Shown: positions 10,660 to 23,790 of the stretch, piece by piece | Position numbering within the stretch: position 1 is the first letter of the stretch | Layout: each line of letters opens with the position of its first letter | NCBI GenBank assembly: GCA_949752745.1 | Contig: OX457025.1 | Location: 97,405,804-97,469,803, forward strand | Direction: 5' to 3' | Source of the DNA: Protula sp. h YS-2021 | Taxonomy: Eukaryota > Annelida > Polychaeta > Sabellida > Serpulidae | Length of the DNA stretch: 64,000 bases | Translations under genes and position numbers: made by a program | Notes under the pieces: model-generated | Told to the model about the DNA's origin: nothing | What the model saw: the letters and a program-made list of their open reading frames with translations, nothing else | Databases searched by the model: none

Positions 10660-11415
10660 ATCAAACTCTTCATAAGTCCCAAGTTTCATGGTCGTAGGGC
10701 CCATAGTGTCAGAGGAGAAGAAGACACAAAAAATCGGAAAAAGTGTCAAGAAGAAAAAAAAAAAAGGACGAATTTTGCTCGCACAAATTCATATAACTCT
10801 TGCAAGCCAAAGGCTTGTCAAGTGTTAACAAGAACCAAACACTACTCGGCTTATAAGACGTATTTAAGCTGTGTTGTTTGGAGTATATTATTCAAGAAAT
10901 AACCCATTGAAGGAAGTATTTTTGCGTTTTAATTTTTGTCAAGTGTTTAACATTTCGCTAGCGAAGTGAGGTTCTAGTGTCACTCTTGTTTTGCGACTTG
11001 GGCCAAAGCAGCTCATTACAGGTGTCCATACTTACGTGACTTTTGTTTGCACATCGGACGGTGCGTGGACCTTCATGTTCTGTGCATGCTGTGCTTAGCA
11101 AATGGATGTTTTGACTCCTTCATTTGCAGAATTTTTTTGTTCATGGCTCTGAAGACCAATAACAGTGCGTCCACAGTGCTCCTAAATTATTTAAATGTGT
11201 TCCTTCTTTTAATTCTAACCCAAGGTTTGGATCGTTATTGGCCATCCCACAGTCTGTGCGCCGTGTGTTCTGCAAAAAAAAGCGGTAGTTAAGATGTACC
11301 TGTGCTGGTTGAGGTGATAGTTCAGGTTCATCTGCTGCAAGATGGTTAGGTAAGGCCCTTACAGTTAGGTGACAGTTAAGCTTCAGCTGTGATGAGGTGA
11401 ATAGATCAGAGGCAG
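10660..11415 (+). repeat. 761-bp tandem duplication, copy 2
   Basis: This is the second copy, offset by exactly 761 bp from the first. It runs into a 28-bp minisatellite at its 3' end. Both copies contain the same 81-codon open frame without an ATG, which I do not consider a gene. Confidence 0.9.
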
Positions 11416-11645
11416 CTGTAATGAGGTGATAGTTCAGGTGCAGCTGTGATGAGGTGATAGTTCAGGGGCAGCTGTAGTGAGGTGATAGTTCAGGTGCAGC
11501 TGTAGAGAGCTGATAGTTCAGGGGCAGTTGTAGTGAGGTGATAGTTCAGGTGCAGCTGTGATGAGGTGATAGTTCAGGGGCAGTTGTATTGAGATGATAG
11601 TTCAGGTGCGCTTGGAATGAAGTGATTGTTCAGGTGCAATTGCAC
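11412..11645. repeat. Minisatellite, 28-bp unit
   Basis: About eight units have the core GAGGTGATAGTTCAGG preceded by CAGCTGTA or CAGTTGTA. Diverged single units also occur near 10540-10650, upstream of the array, so the array probably seeded one end of the tandem duplication. Confidence 0.85.
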
Positions 11646-12061
11646 TTTTCCGGTATTATTCCAGCGTATTTCCGCTTTTGATCCAGATAGCTTTCTGGTT
11701 GGCTTGTCTTTTTTGAGCAGTGGAGCAAATAAAATGCATCTTGGCATTCGCCCGTCGCAAATACGACAAAAGCTAACTTCCGGCCCTGGCACGGCTTATT
11801 TTAGCGAGGAGCGGGGGAGGGGGGATCTGCGACTGCGCTATGAAGTAGGTCTACATAACTGTTTGCCATATGCATAGAGAGGTGGGGGAGGAGGGGAGGG
11901 GAGAGTTGACGGGAAAGCAGGCAGTAACAGGCGCGGGTGTTGTCGTCTTCCTTCGCTATGCTAATCACCCCCGTGAGAACGGGTAACCCGATCGCTAGCC
12001 GAAACGCGCTCGCTTTGTTCTCCCCGACCAGCCGCCTAACGTTGTCGCGCTGGCTGTCATA

Positions 12062-12110
12062 TAAAAAAAATGACGAGGGGGGGGGGGGGGGGGGCGGGGG
12101 GGCGGGGCGT
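12062..12110. repeat. Poly-G tract
   Basis: Long G runs (18 and 10 bases) are interrupted by C. It is low complexity and a likely assembly-sensitive site. Confidence 0.9.
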
Positions 12111-12514
12111 CTTCTATGCTAAGTTATGTGTTTTATATTGTTTATAAACTAGAAAATTGTTACAGCGGAATTCCTTTGTATTGTTGCCACTCAGAAGGGT
12201 TTCTTTGATAGCGTTCGTGACTTGTAATAACTTCATCTTTTATTGAGCTCGAAATTGGTGCAGTCGAATTATGGGTTATTTTTGTAATCAATATATATAT
12301 TTTTTTTTATCCCTTTTGAAAAACATGGTGTGTGTTCCTTTATGTGTGTTTTGAACCACTTTTTAATGCTTTTGTAAGAAAGAAATTTCGCTATGAGCCA
12401 TGTACCTGTAAAACCGTGGGGGTGTCTAGTTCTCATCTCGCCCCCCTCCACCCCACCACCCAAGAAATTGGAAATCTTTATCCGGGCATAACATCCGCAG
12501 CTTCCAGCAAATCC

Positions 12515-12650
12515 AAAAAAAAAAAAAAAAAAAAAAAAAGAAGAAGAAGAGACAAAACTACAGCATTCGAGCTTGAGATTTTAAAAGTTTTGATATAATT
12601 TTACATCTTACCTTGAGTCCTGCCATCAACACTACAACCCCCCCCCCCTC

Positions 12651-12685
<35 letters not shown>
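12515..12685. repeat. Poly-A and poly-C tracts
   Basis: Two A runs of more than 20 bases lie about 110 bp apart, the second preceded by a C run. They could be tails of degraded retroposed copies, but no body could be recognised upstream of either. Confidence 0.7.
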
Positions 12686-12689
<4 letters not shown>

Positions 12690-13634
12690 ATCACTAGTCA
12701 TAGCGCCACAAAGCACTGAGGTTACTCCGTTCCTTTCGATGGCGCCTTGCAGTTGGTTCCAGCGCGGCCGGACGCCCTATGACTTCGTGAGATATCTCAA
12801 ACAGTTGGTGAACGATCCCAACCGGAAGTGATTTACTGTTTTTGTGTGAAACAACCGGAAGTAATTTATACGATGGCGCGGGAGAGTGTTAAAAAAAAAC
12901 AACAAAAAAACGGCACAACTTCCTTAACAGGTCGTGCAGCAGATGGGAGTAACACGAGACGTGAAAGAAAGGACTTTGGAATGACTTTACGATTGTTTTG
13001 TGTGTTTGTGTGTGGATCGGTAACAGATGTCGTCTACAGCCTGTGCTGCTATTGTCGTCTGCTTTGCCTTTATCCCCCTTCCTCCCCTCCCCCCCCCCCC
13101 CCCCCCCCCTCACAGCCCCACACCCCCACCCTCCGCCATTTTTTACATCTTCATTATAGCATGGCATGTGCCACACAGTTAATTTGTCGCCGTCGAGAAA
13201 TTGAAAAGAAATTAAAAAATAATAATGATGGAAGAAAAACCAAGAGGGGGGTGTTTTTTTTTCTTTTTTATTATTTTTTTTTTATTTACAGTTTTCCATT
13301 CGGGGAAAATTTATTTCACTAGTTGAAGCTATGCGGTGACATCGGCGCTCCCTCACCGTCGTGATCAATCTTGTGTCAGACAGGGCTCAACACGTTTGAA
13401 ATCTTACATCACAGACGCAGTCGTTTTTATTAAAATAAAACACACACAGACACACTTCTGTTCTTTGGTTCTGTATTGGATCGCTTACCATTTTTATGCA
13501 CCTCTTTTATGGTAGTTTTTAATAAGTTTGTTGGGTAATCAGTTGAAAGATGTTGCATTGAAGCGTGTGTGTGGTGGTTAATCTGAGTTCTGGGATGTTC
13601 AATCGAATCGTGAGGTCAAAGCCAAATATGATGA

Positions 13635-13805
13635 TATTTTTTTAAAACTATTTTTGGGGTTACTTTTCCGATATGGGGATACTTTCTGGGATTTCTTTTA
13701 CTACCATGGGGCTGCTTTTCTGCTATGGTGCTATTTTCGGGAGTTTCTTTTCCGCTTTGGTGATATTTTTTGGCTTACTTTTCGGCCATGGCGATAATTT
13801 TTTGA
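13635..13805. repeat. Degenerate ~38-bp repeat
   Basis: Four to five diverged units follow the pattern TTACTTTTCCGATATGG, then GATATTTT or GCTATTTT. Divergence is high. Confidence 0.55.
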
Positions 13806-13997
13806 GTTGCATGTCTAGATGAGCATTTAAACAACTAGTTGTGAATAATAAAAATTGCGGGCATTTTTTCCCTCAGTGCAGTGAATTCTGTGGACCATAG
13901 AAGTGTATCGCTTTATCTTTAAATGACGGTTTCCTTGGAGGACCATGGAGCGTATTCATACAACTGAGTGGTCAAACCCCATGGTCGCAGGCTTTAT

Positions 13998-14287
13998 TTG
14001 TTCCCCACAGGGGGAATATATGCGATCGATCGCGTGTCGGTCTGTCGGTCTGTCATCAAGAGCTTGTTAACACGATAACTTAAAAACTGCTGCACGGATT
14101 TTTATGACACTTGTTATGTGGCTTCTATGGGAGCGAACACAGATCGATATTGTAAATGGGCCAGGTTCGTCCAAGGAAAATGGACCAGTTGGACTTAGAA
14201 AATTTCAGCCCTTGACTATTGATGGCCGTGTTTAACTGATTGGGGGCCTGTGGGGAATATGTGGGCTATGCACACTGCTCTAGTTCA
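13998..14287. repeat. Dispersed ~300-bp repeat, copy 2
   Basis: Same element as 528-825, same orientation, with substitutions spread along the length and a different tetranucleotide patch (CGATCGATCGCGTGTCGGTC). Confidence 0.75.
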
Positions 14288-15659
14288 TTATTTTCTTCGA
14301 TCCCTCGATTCTTCCGTTGCTACGTTGGAGATGTATTCATATTCCCATGACAGTCCTGTCATCAGCGACGCCATATCTATTTCCATGGATGCCCGTGATT
14401 GTCCGTGGATGTCCGTGGTTTGTCCGTGGCTAGCTGCGACTTCACTTTCAATTTCAGTTATTACAGAACCAGTTATAATTTTTAAAATAATAATGCCGAG
14501 TATTCTAAATTGGAGACGAAATCCTTATCTGTGTGTCACATACGAACTACAAGTTTGTTTAAGAAACTAGTGTAGGCAATCTTAAAATCACGAAGTGAAA
14601 CCATAACCTTAAATGTGGGTGTACTGTTTTGCGTACGAATATAAGTAGAGGCGACAGGATATTTGTGAGCTCTGGCTTTGTATGTTTTCAACACTTCGCA
14701 TGATAAAACAACTTATATGTTTAGAAGACCATGGGAACCATTGGCGGGCAAAAAAAAAAAAAAGAAGAAAAAAAAAAAAAGAAGTACATTTGAACGAGGA
14801 TGGAATTTATATTGCACTGCACGGCCTGGCGAACAGCACTTGAACGGGATGTTTTTTTGCAAGAGGTCGCCGTAGAAAGCCGCTCTCCGTGTTTAGAAAC
14901 TGTTCTCAAATCCACACATAATATCACAGCTGCAGGGACATAGCCAGGATACGAAGAATGTTCCACTGTCAAGACAAAACAGCTGCGAAGAATATCACTG
15001 TCTTTTTGCACAAATTCGAAGCCGGCATTCTTTGCTGGGACCCGATAAATTATCAGGGGTCCCAGTGGTTTAGAGAGGGATTCCGTTTTTATCCCAGAAT
15101 GCCCCAATAGGGCAGCACACCTATCGCGATGTTGTCCCAAATGTTGTCCAGAATACGTGAACATTGCGGCACACTTGTCCCCATAATACAAATGCTGATA
15201 TTTCACCTCTCGACTGGCGTCCCTCTTATTTCGGGATCCCGTTACATTTGACCGGGGTCCCGATGCTTATTGAGCGGAATCTTTTTGGGGTCCCGTCGGC
15301 ACATACAAATCCGGGCAGTAAATCATGACTGTTTCTTCTCTCGAGTACACTTGCACCCGGGTGTTGAGTTCCTGAAATAATTGTGCTGTCTGTCGCCATC
15401 ATGCCCCAGGGGGTCCCTGTGGACGAGAAAATGGCGGGGTCGATGACTGCAACAATGACCTGTTTGATGGCGCTGGCAAGACTAGTAACAGACACACACA
15501 CACACGTGCAAACGCGCACAGACACACACAGACACACACTGAAACAAGAGACACGATGACTGCAACAGTAACCGTAGCACTAGAAAGCCTAGTAACAGAG
15601 GTGTAACAGAGATAAACAAGCCATCGTCGAAGGCGCAGACCCCAACCGGACACAAGTCG

Positions 15660-16115
15660 CCGTCTTTTTATAAATATGCGCACTGGTCCGAAATGCAAAC
15701 TCCACAAAATAATGCATACCGAAACATTAAAACCTAAGTAATACTTTTTTAGACGCGGCGTTTTCTTCTTGTCAAAATGGAAGCGGAAACATATTCACAT
15801 GTGTTTGGTCATATCACCATTCACTGGTCGTTCCTGCTCCTTGAAATAATTGTGTATGTCCCACCAACAGTACACGTACGTGGATACAATTTCGATGCAA
15901 GCTCTGTTTCCCATTTGTCTGGGAAACAAATCTTTGTATGTATTTATCGGTCTATGTTCGGGTCCGTTGCTAAATTTATTATTTAGCTAGCTGTTTGCCA
16001 TCTCGTCTTTTGAAGCCCAATTTTTCAGGGAAATTCCCTTGCTCATGCACGCTGGAATTGGTCTTGTCGCTTTTCGTAAGTTGGGACTTTGTCCTTTGAC
16101 AACTTGTACAATGTG
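15660..16115. repeat. Dispersed repeat copy 1, with one 51-bp unit
   Basis: Bases 15848-16115 match 23791-24062 closely; shared landmarks are GATACAATTTCGATGCAAGC, TTTGTCTGGGAAACAAATC and GGTCTATGTTCGGGTCCGTT. About 150 bp upstream (15670-15700) is a single unit of the 51-bp repeat, ATGCGCACTGGTCCGAAATG. That unit flanks the second copy as a full array. Confidence 0.75.
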
Positions 16116-17504
16116 ACTGCCACTTTTCGGCAACCACACAAGCTTATTCATACGTGATTCACTAGATCTCGGCTGGTCACAATGTTCCTGGACATTCTTC
16201 TTTAATTTATATTTTGAAATCTGCAAATATGTATCTCAAAAATAAATTTTTGCCATCTAAAATACAATTATTGATAGCAAAATATAAACTAGTGAGATCT
16301 ACATTTATTTATTGATATCTTAAATTATATTTTAATATAAAAAATTAGCATTAAATGTTAAAATGGCATTCGATGTTGAATCGTTTATACAGCAGTACAA
16401 CTTTAAAAGAAAAATGGAGCAGGAAAAAAATGCGTTCGGGTGGCAGAGTTAATAACTTGTAAATAATAACATATGACACCCAGGGCGAACTCAAGTTGTT
16501 ACTTCGTTTCTCTCAGAGATGATATTTAAGTCGGCCATGAATCAAATGTTTCGTCTGCTGGGGTTAAGATATATCAGCGTTTGCGGTGTAGATGTGTATG
16601 AAAGTTCAACATAACGCCTACTTTGGGTAAATAAAGCGCTTCCGTTCTTTTGAGGGCTTCCAAAATTCCGATATTCAATTGGCTTCTAAATATATTCCAA
16701 ATAAAAAGTCCCTGATATAACTTAGATGAAGGGTGCGGTCAGCGGCGTTGAGTGGCCTTGACATCATTCTTGTTATCGCCCACCCTCGCGAAGATTTAGG
16801 CTGTTTCTAAGTGATTTATTGTGCCTGTATATATACAGAAAGAAATCAGATTTTTTTCAGCAGTCCCATACATGATGAATCCTGATAAAAGCTGGGATTC
16901 TGATGGCACAGTTTGGCGTAAAATCACTACCTTTCTTGCTCGAAATTTAATCATTTTGGACGCGGGGATACGGAATGGTAAATCACGTGGGTTCCGATTG
17001 GCTTCCGGTGCTTTCCGGCTCGCTGTGTCATAACCCGAGTCCCGTTGGGACAAGTTGTTCCAAAAATTCTTCACGTAATAAATCCAGTGAGAAACGTCTG
17101 CGTATCCAGGTGGATCTAGACCTATCTAGGTGGATGCCAACCCTCCCCCCCCCCCCCCACCCATACACAAAAAAACACACTAGTTTGAATGTAGCGTTAG
17201 GCGTGATCCCGGTAACAAGCAAAGGACATTATCCAGGTAAATTTGAATGCCGTATTACCCGATGTTACGTCGAAATATCGATAAATGTGTCAAGCCCTTG
17301 CTGCTGCCATTATTATTGTGATTTTGACTCAAAGTTTCGAATCCTGAATTTTTTTCCCGCTCTTTTTCTCATCGAGATTGTTGTCGTCTAACTGGGATTT
17401 TTTCGCTTGGTGGCGCAGGCGATCTGTCGCATTGGGCGTCTGATCTCCTGCTAAATCTCAGTATTCAACCGGCTGCTTGTTAAGTAGCCTGCTCCTGGCT
17501 GCCT

Positions 17505-17850
17505 GCACATTTCCGGGTTCTACTAGATGCCTAAATAGTATGGTTCTACCGACTACTTAATTATATCTCAAGCTTTTACCAGCTGCATAAATCTTAGGGT
17601 TCTGGCAGCTCTGTAAATCTCATGACTCTACCAGCTGCACAAATCTCAAGCTTCTTTTCGGTGTCTTTATCTCAGAATTCTAGCAGCTGCTTAAATGTCA
17701 GGCCTACTCTTGTTGCCAAATTCTCACAGCTTAACCAGCTGCCAATGTAGCGAAATTGTAGTAGTTGCCCACATATCTGGATTCTACCATCTGACTACAT
17801 CTCACAATTCTACCAGTGGGCCACATATCAGAATTCTACCAGCTGCCTTC
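17505..17850. repeat. Degenerate ~35-bp repeat
   Basis: About nine to ten diverged units share ATTCTACCAGCTGC followed by ATATCTCA or AAATCTCA. Old array, no coding value. Confidence 0.65.
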
Positions 17851-18842
17851 GTCCCGGGATTCTCCCGGTGTTCTTTTTTGACGGCCTGATTCGCGTGCTG
17901 GGTTCTTGTAATGGAATGTCTGATTGACATATTCTGACACTGCGTTGAAATCCCCATACATCACGACACCTTATTGTGAAGCCGTTAATAGTGTCGTCGT
18001 CGAGGTTTTTGTCGATTAATACATTAGAACTAAAGAAAAATTCTGCTGGTTTGGCTTGTTCTTTTTTCTCCGCATGCTTCACAGCTAGAATCAACTACTG
18101 TGGTCGGCCCGTTTGATCTTGTCACTGGAGGGTTGAAGGCACGGGGAGAGTCACGTGATAAATGGCGACCAGTTTGTACTGTATTTAGGTCGAGTAAATC
18201 AAGAACATCTTTAAACGAGAAAAATAGATGATAAAACAAAAATGCACAAATAGACATTCCGGTATAATTGGCTGGAAAACAAGTTATTTATAGCACGGAG
18301 AAAGGGCGAGAAAGTTTATACATGTTGATTGCAGTACTTCGACACAAAAAACTAGTTTGATCTTCGAGAGCTTATAAAGGGTTGTCAGCAAGCAAGGTTT
18401 TGGTATTGTAGGGTAATTATCACACAATGATGATTGACGGGAAGAGGAATGGAGGGGTGGCGGGAGGGGAGGGAAGAGGATTGGCTGCGATTGAGATACT
18501 GGCTTGATGATAAAAACGGGGGAGGGGGGATGGGGGTGGTTATGACGTGGAGGGCTGTTATATGATGTATTTTTATCATGACTGCTGTATACTAAGTGTG
18601 GTTGTCTGCCACAAGATTGAGCGCATCTTGACTTGATGTCTATATGTCATCTGGAAAGAGATGTCTCGCTTTTCACCTCTAATCTTCACAGGCATTCCTA
18701 AATGGCAGCTTAATTACTGTGTTCTGTCCAAACGTTAACTTTGCTTAAAATATGCAGCACGATTTTTTTTTCTCGAAGTCTCATTTTGTGGCACTTGTGT
18801 GGTTAGTTTGTCGGTGTGAGGAACGTACCACTTCGTTCCGTG

Positions 18843-18882
18843 TTTGTTTTGTTTGTTTGTTTGTTTGTTTGTTTGTTTGGCC
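18843..18882. repeat. TTTG microsatellite
   Basis: About ten GTTT repeats. Confidence 0.9.
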
Positions 18883-18947
18883 GCTACATATCATTGCTTG
18901 TCGATATCATATCGCTCGGAGATAAAGCAGTCAGGATCCCGGCAGGG

Positions 18948-19050
18948 TACGAATGGATTCCCACTGGCATCTGACGGGATCGAGAATGGATTCCTACTGG
19001 CATCTGACGGGATCGAGAATGGATTCCTACTGGCATCTGACGGAATCATG
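18948..19050. repeat. Minisatellite, 33-bp unit
   Basis: Three near-identical units contain GAATGGATTCCTACTGG and CATCTGACGGGATC. The unit is a multiple of three, so it keeps an open frame, and it is flanked by GGATCCCGG motifs on both sides. Confidence 0.85.
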
Positions 19051-20871
19051 AGTCTTTTTTTTTTCATTCCGATATATTTGGCCAGGATCCCGGTCGCTAT
19101 TCAAAGCGTCAAACGCCTCCGACAGATCAATGAAAACTTAGAAATTAGTTTCTTAAAATTAATTTAATCACAATGGAAATTTTAATCGAAACTCAGTTCT
19201 AAACCTGTGCAGGTGGCAAATATAATTAATCATTTTCAAATTAATTTGTTCATTTTCCTTGCTCAGAAGAAGTTAAAGTTACGCTTGAAAGTTTCAGTTA
19301 AAATAGTTGCTTGATAACGTCAACTTAAGTTAACGTAACCAGGTATTTTTACGACATTACGTCACCGTATGTAAGGCGTGGGAAAGTATTCGTGAAGCTA
19401 TGCAGCGATCGATTACACGGTAATATGATAACAAATAAATAAGGTAAATAAACTCACTGGGACAGGTCTTCAAAAAAAAAAAAAAAAAAAAAAAAAAAGA
19501 AAACGAAACCGCATAACTGCGGTTTTCTCTGCGGTTAGTTTAAGAAAAGAAGGATTGGTAATTGGGCCTCGAGATGCAAAATAAACTATGCAATTGACCG
19601 AATTTTGGTAACCGGTGCACCAGAAGCCGCAGTTATTATTGTACCTTTATGGCTTTATACCGTTATCTTTCAGATCTTTTCCCCGATAAGCAAAAAAAAA
19701 AAATAAAAAAAAAATGATGTCGACAGGGTTTAAAACCACTTTCCACAGTGGCAGGCGTCTCTTGAAAAAATGTTTCTCTTTCTTTCTTTTTTTATATTTA
19801 TTTATTTATTTTTGACGTTTTGTGTGTGTGTGTTTTTTTCTGGCGTTTTGTCTTCCATTTAGGGGTGAAATTCCCTACAGCAATTCCAGCAGAAATGTTC
19901 CCGTCATGGCTTGTCTTGGTGATGGAATAGTCAGCTTCGTTTGTGGGGCATGGGGGGGGGGGTCACCTTTGGAGAAGCACTGTTTTATAGGTTACTGTGT
20001 GTGTTCAAAATTAACTATAGAGTGGGGAGATTCTGTGTTTAAGATAATAGGAACACTGCATGGCCGTAAGGGAAATATAGGGAAATCCGTGCCGAAGTCA
20101 AAAATGAATATTGACGGAACCCGTCCACACTTTTGATTGAGGGACGTACTTTGCTGTACTTACCTCTTTACCATGTTGTATGCCCTTTATTACATGGTTT
20201 TTTTTTTTTTTTTTGGAGTTCTTTCGTCCCGGTTAGACCCATTTTGAAATCAGCTGGAATTGTATCATTTGTTTTAGTGAAAACGGTAGTTTGCCTGTAA
20301 GCCTTTTTTTCTTTGAATATTGCACCCAGAGTAATTTAATGGCAAACTTTCCTACTCTTCATTTAGTTTAATTTCGGTATAAATAAAGTAAGAATTAATA
20401 AAGATACAACTATCTGAAAATTTAAGATGTTCCGGATTCGCCGAGAGCAGAGATGGCATGAAAATGACCAGTAAACTGCTGGCCCAAAAACTCAAGATAT
20501 CCCCTAACTGACTGTACATAAGGATTTGATAACTGAAAAAAAGAAAGTTAGACACACACCATGATCTGACATTATAGTATAGCGCTTTCGACAAAAAATC
20601 AACTTCGAACTAAATTTGAATATTCGTGTACGGTTGTTATCAAAACATGACATTTTTTAATGAAAGTGTGATGTCTTTACGTACGACGCTGTAACCATAC
20701 AATAAAATCATGTAAATTGTATAGAGGCCATATCACTTGAAAGTTCTTATCTAACCAGAGCTGACTGAATAATAATAAACATTGTTTATTTTAATTTATT
20801 ATGGCAAGTTTCATATTCGGTTTGTGTTCGCATATCCTGTTAGTGCTGGGAACTGAGTCCTGACGTACGTC

Positions 20872-21117
20872 ATGGCATCGGCTAGCTTCGAAGTCATATC
20901 ACAAACAAGGTTTGTCGCATTTTTCCCACTCAGCTTCTACATTCCACAGGTATGGGACGTTTTGCTTGACAGCGGTTGGGCATTCGATCAAGTTAAACTC
21001 ACATTTAATGGGCAAGTGTGGCACAGTTTTTACAAGAATATGTATGAACTGGTAGCGGTGATAAATGTACCCCCAAACAACAGATCATCGAACGCAGTTC
21101 AATTGGTCAAACGGTAA
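20872..21117 (+). CDS. Unrecognised 81-codon open frame
   Basis: An ATG-started frame in otherwise repeat-poor sequence encodes 81 residues with a varied composition, including three Trp. A strong acceptor-like site (pyrimidine tract ending TACATTCCACAG) lies inside it at about 20949. The part from VWDVLLDSGWAFDQ onward could therefore be a terminal exon. No family is recognised, no upstream exon was found, and a frame this long can arise by chance in 64 kb. Confidence 0.25.
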   Translation: MASASFEVISQTRFVAFFPLSFYIPQVWDVLLDSGWAFDQVKLTFNGQVWHSFYKNMYELVAVINVPPNNRSSNAVQLVKR

Positions 21118-21156
21118 CGGAAAAAAGTAACTTAATACTTTATTGTTTGTAAAGGC

Positions 21157-21158
21157 CT

Positions 21159-21199
<41 letters not shown>

Positions 21200-21200
21200 T
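21157..21200. repeat. Poly-T tract
   Basis: An uninterrupted T run of about 38 bases. Confidence 0.95.
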
Positions 21201-21687
21201 TGCCTTTTATGTTGTACTGTTGTAGATTCGTTTAATTTTAGTATTTATTGTAATTCCGCCCTTCGAGTTAAAAGTGAGCAAGGGCTGTATAAGAATTTAA
21301 CATAATAATAATAACTGACCGCATATTAATCTGGGTTCCCCCAAAGAATTGCATTGCTTTTATTCTGAGTCTTTGACATATTGACTTTTTGTGTTACTTC
21401 AATTTGACAAATTTTTTCGAATGGATAAAAACTTAAATGAAATTAAGAAAATTTTGTCATGAAATCTAGCAAAACTTTCTCCGAACTGTCCAATATGTTT
21501 TGTTGTTATTTCGGATTTTGTATTCGGTATAGCAGTTTGTGTTGCTGACAAAAGCAGTAGTTCAGCTTACGGAGGTAGCAGGGCTTTTCAAATAAAGTAT
21601 ATTTATTACAATAAGGTAATTCCTTGTGTGATTTTTCGTTGTGCATTGACGATAAGTTCTATTAGATTTCCCTCTTGAAAATAAGGA

Positions 21688-21746
21688 GGCACCCGCCCCC
21701 CCTCCCCCTCCCCCCTCCCCCTCCCCCCTCCCCCCCCCCCCCCCAG
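21688..21746. repeat. C-rich tract
   Basis: CCCCCTCC repeats end in a C run. Confidence 0.9.
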
Positions 21747-22539
21747 AAACAGGGGAACCAGAGCGACATTTTGAGGACAGCGTCCTCTAACTGTTGTTTC
21801 TTTCAGCCCTGCAAAGGGTTGATTATATGTGGGCTTCTGTGACTGCTCTCATTTCACTTTTCTTATCTATGGATATCAGTAACTTGACCCTTTAACCCCG
21901 ATGACATTGCGGTCAAGGATGTGTCGCTAAGCGTCACACTTGTGACGGAAGACACTCCACTGTCTCACACTCCCCTGTCTGAACTTCACATCAATATGTG
22001 CACACGTTATAAATACAACAGACAATAAAACCTTTATGGAATGTGAGGTTTTTTTACCCCCAAAGTACTAAAAAGCTGTTTAAAAAGCGCCTAAATTTGA
22101 TAAGTTCTGTATAGTTTATTACAGAGTGTAATATAAGCAGGTATTTCAAGTAGAGCGCCACCCAAATTGTCCCCCTACATTATTTTCTATATAGTCTGAA
22201 ATTTCACGCAGCTTAAAGAATTCTACAAGCGTGTGATGGTGTTTTCTTTGAACCGATGCAGCAGTATATTTCCTAAATCAACCTGTCGGTGATATAATTA
22301 GTTGTTCTATAAATAGTTATGTAACAGTTGTGTGTTAAGGTTCTGTATGGACAGATGGTATATGGGAGTTGGGTGACCTGCTTGCTGTATCCCGGAAACC
22401 CATTTTTAAGCTGCCAGATGGTGTAATCTACGATTTTTAACATCCAATCAGCAACATTTTCAATTGCATTTTCTGCCTTTGGAAAAATGCCGTGGTGAAA
22501 AAAAATTCGAAATCCCGATCGGGATCCCGCCTCTGGTGG

Positions 22540-23290
22540 CGTACGCATACAAGAGAGCCACAGTGTCCGTACTAGTGGCGTAAGCATGCAGGAGAGCCAC
22601 AGTGTCCGTTTTAGTGGTGTAAGCATGCAGGAGAGCCACAGTGTCCATACTAGTGGCGTAAGCATGCAGGAGAGCCACAGTGTCCGTAATAGTGGCGTAA
22701 GCATGCAGGAGAGCCACAGTATCCGTACTAGTGGCGTAAGCATGCAGGAGAGAACCACTTTACTGCAGTGGTGAGATAAGCATGCAGTATAGAACCACGT
22801 TATTGCACCAGTAGGGTAAGCATGCAGCAGGGAACAACGTTGGCGAACTGTGGGGTAAGCATGCGTCAGAGAACCGCTCTGATGTAGTGGTGGGGTAAGC
22901 ATGCATCAGAGAAGCGCACTGCTGTAGTGGTGGGGTAAGCATGCAACAGAGAACCGTTCTACTCTAGTAGTGGGGTAAGCATGCAGCAGAGAACCGCTCG
23001 TCGGTAGTGGTGGGGTAGGCATGCAACAGAGAACCGTTGTACTGCAGTGGTGGGGTAAGCATGCATCAGAGAACCGCTGTACTGTAGTGGTTGGGTAAGC
23101 ATGCATCAGAGAACCGCCCTACTGTAGTGGTGGGGTAAGCGTGCAACAGAGAACCACTTTATTGTAGTGGTGGGGTAAGCATGCATCAGAGAACCGCTCT
23201 ACTGTAATGGTGGGGTAAACATGAAATAGAGAACTGCCCTACTGTAGTGGTGGGGTAAGCATGCCACAGAGAACCACTCTATTGTAGTAA
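22540..23290. repeat. Minisatellite, 39/40-bp unit, two subfamilies
   Basis: About nineteen units are marked by GTAAGCATGCA. The first five (about 22545-22745) are 39 bp and contain GGAGAGCCACAGTGTCC. The remainder are mostly 40 bp and contain CAGAGAACCGC and GTAGTGGTGGG. The switch is abrupt near 22750. Confidence 0.9.
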
Positions 23291-23469
23291 GTTCTGCTGA
23301 ATGAGAGGGGGGCGCGTTGGCCGAAAAATTAATCGGGCCCAGGTTTGTCTTTGGTTACGAGTTGTCCATTTCCCCAGATCAATTCTACCAGAAAGGCCTT
23401 GGGCTGTGGTGTGGAACATGGAAGAAGAGAGAAAAAAGCTTGCGGACTTCATGGGCAGATATTTTTGAA

Positions 23470-23790
23470 TACGAACCGCGGATCAACGCAAGCTAAATAA
23501 GCATGCGCACTGGTCCAAAATCAGCACCGCGCATCATCGCAAGTTAAGTAAACATGCGCACTTGTTCGAAATGCGAACCGCTCATCAATGTAAGTTGAAT
23601 AAACATGCCCGCTGGCCCGAAATGCGAACCGCTCGTCAGTGCATGTTAAATAATCATGCGCACTTGCCCGAAATGCGAACCGCTCATCAACACAAGTTAA
23701 ATAATCATACGCACTGGTCCGAACTGCGAACCGCGCACCAACGCACGTTAAATAAACTCGCACACTGGTCCGAAATTGGAACCGGGCAGT
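23470..23790. repeat. Minisatellite, 51-bp unit
   Basis: Six units contain AAATGCGAACCGCTCATCAA, then AAGTTAAATAA and CATGCGCACTGGTCCG. The 51-bp length (17 codons) keeps frames open on both strands. It abuts the second copy of the dispersed repeat. Confidence 0.9.

Noticed and set aside
10286..11292. Two identical 81-codon frames
   Set aside because: They lie in the exact tandem duplication and do not begin with ATG; identity reflects the duplication, not selection.
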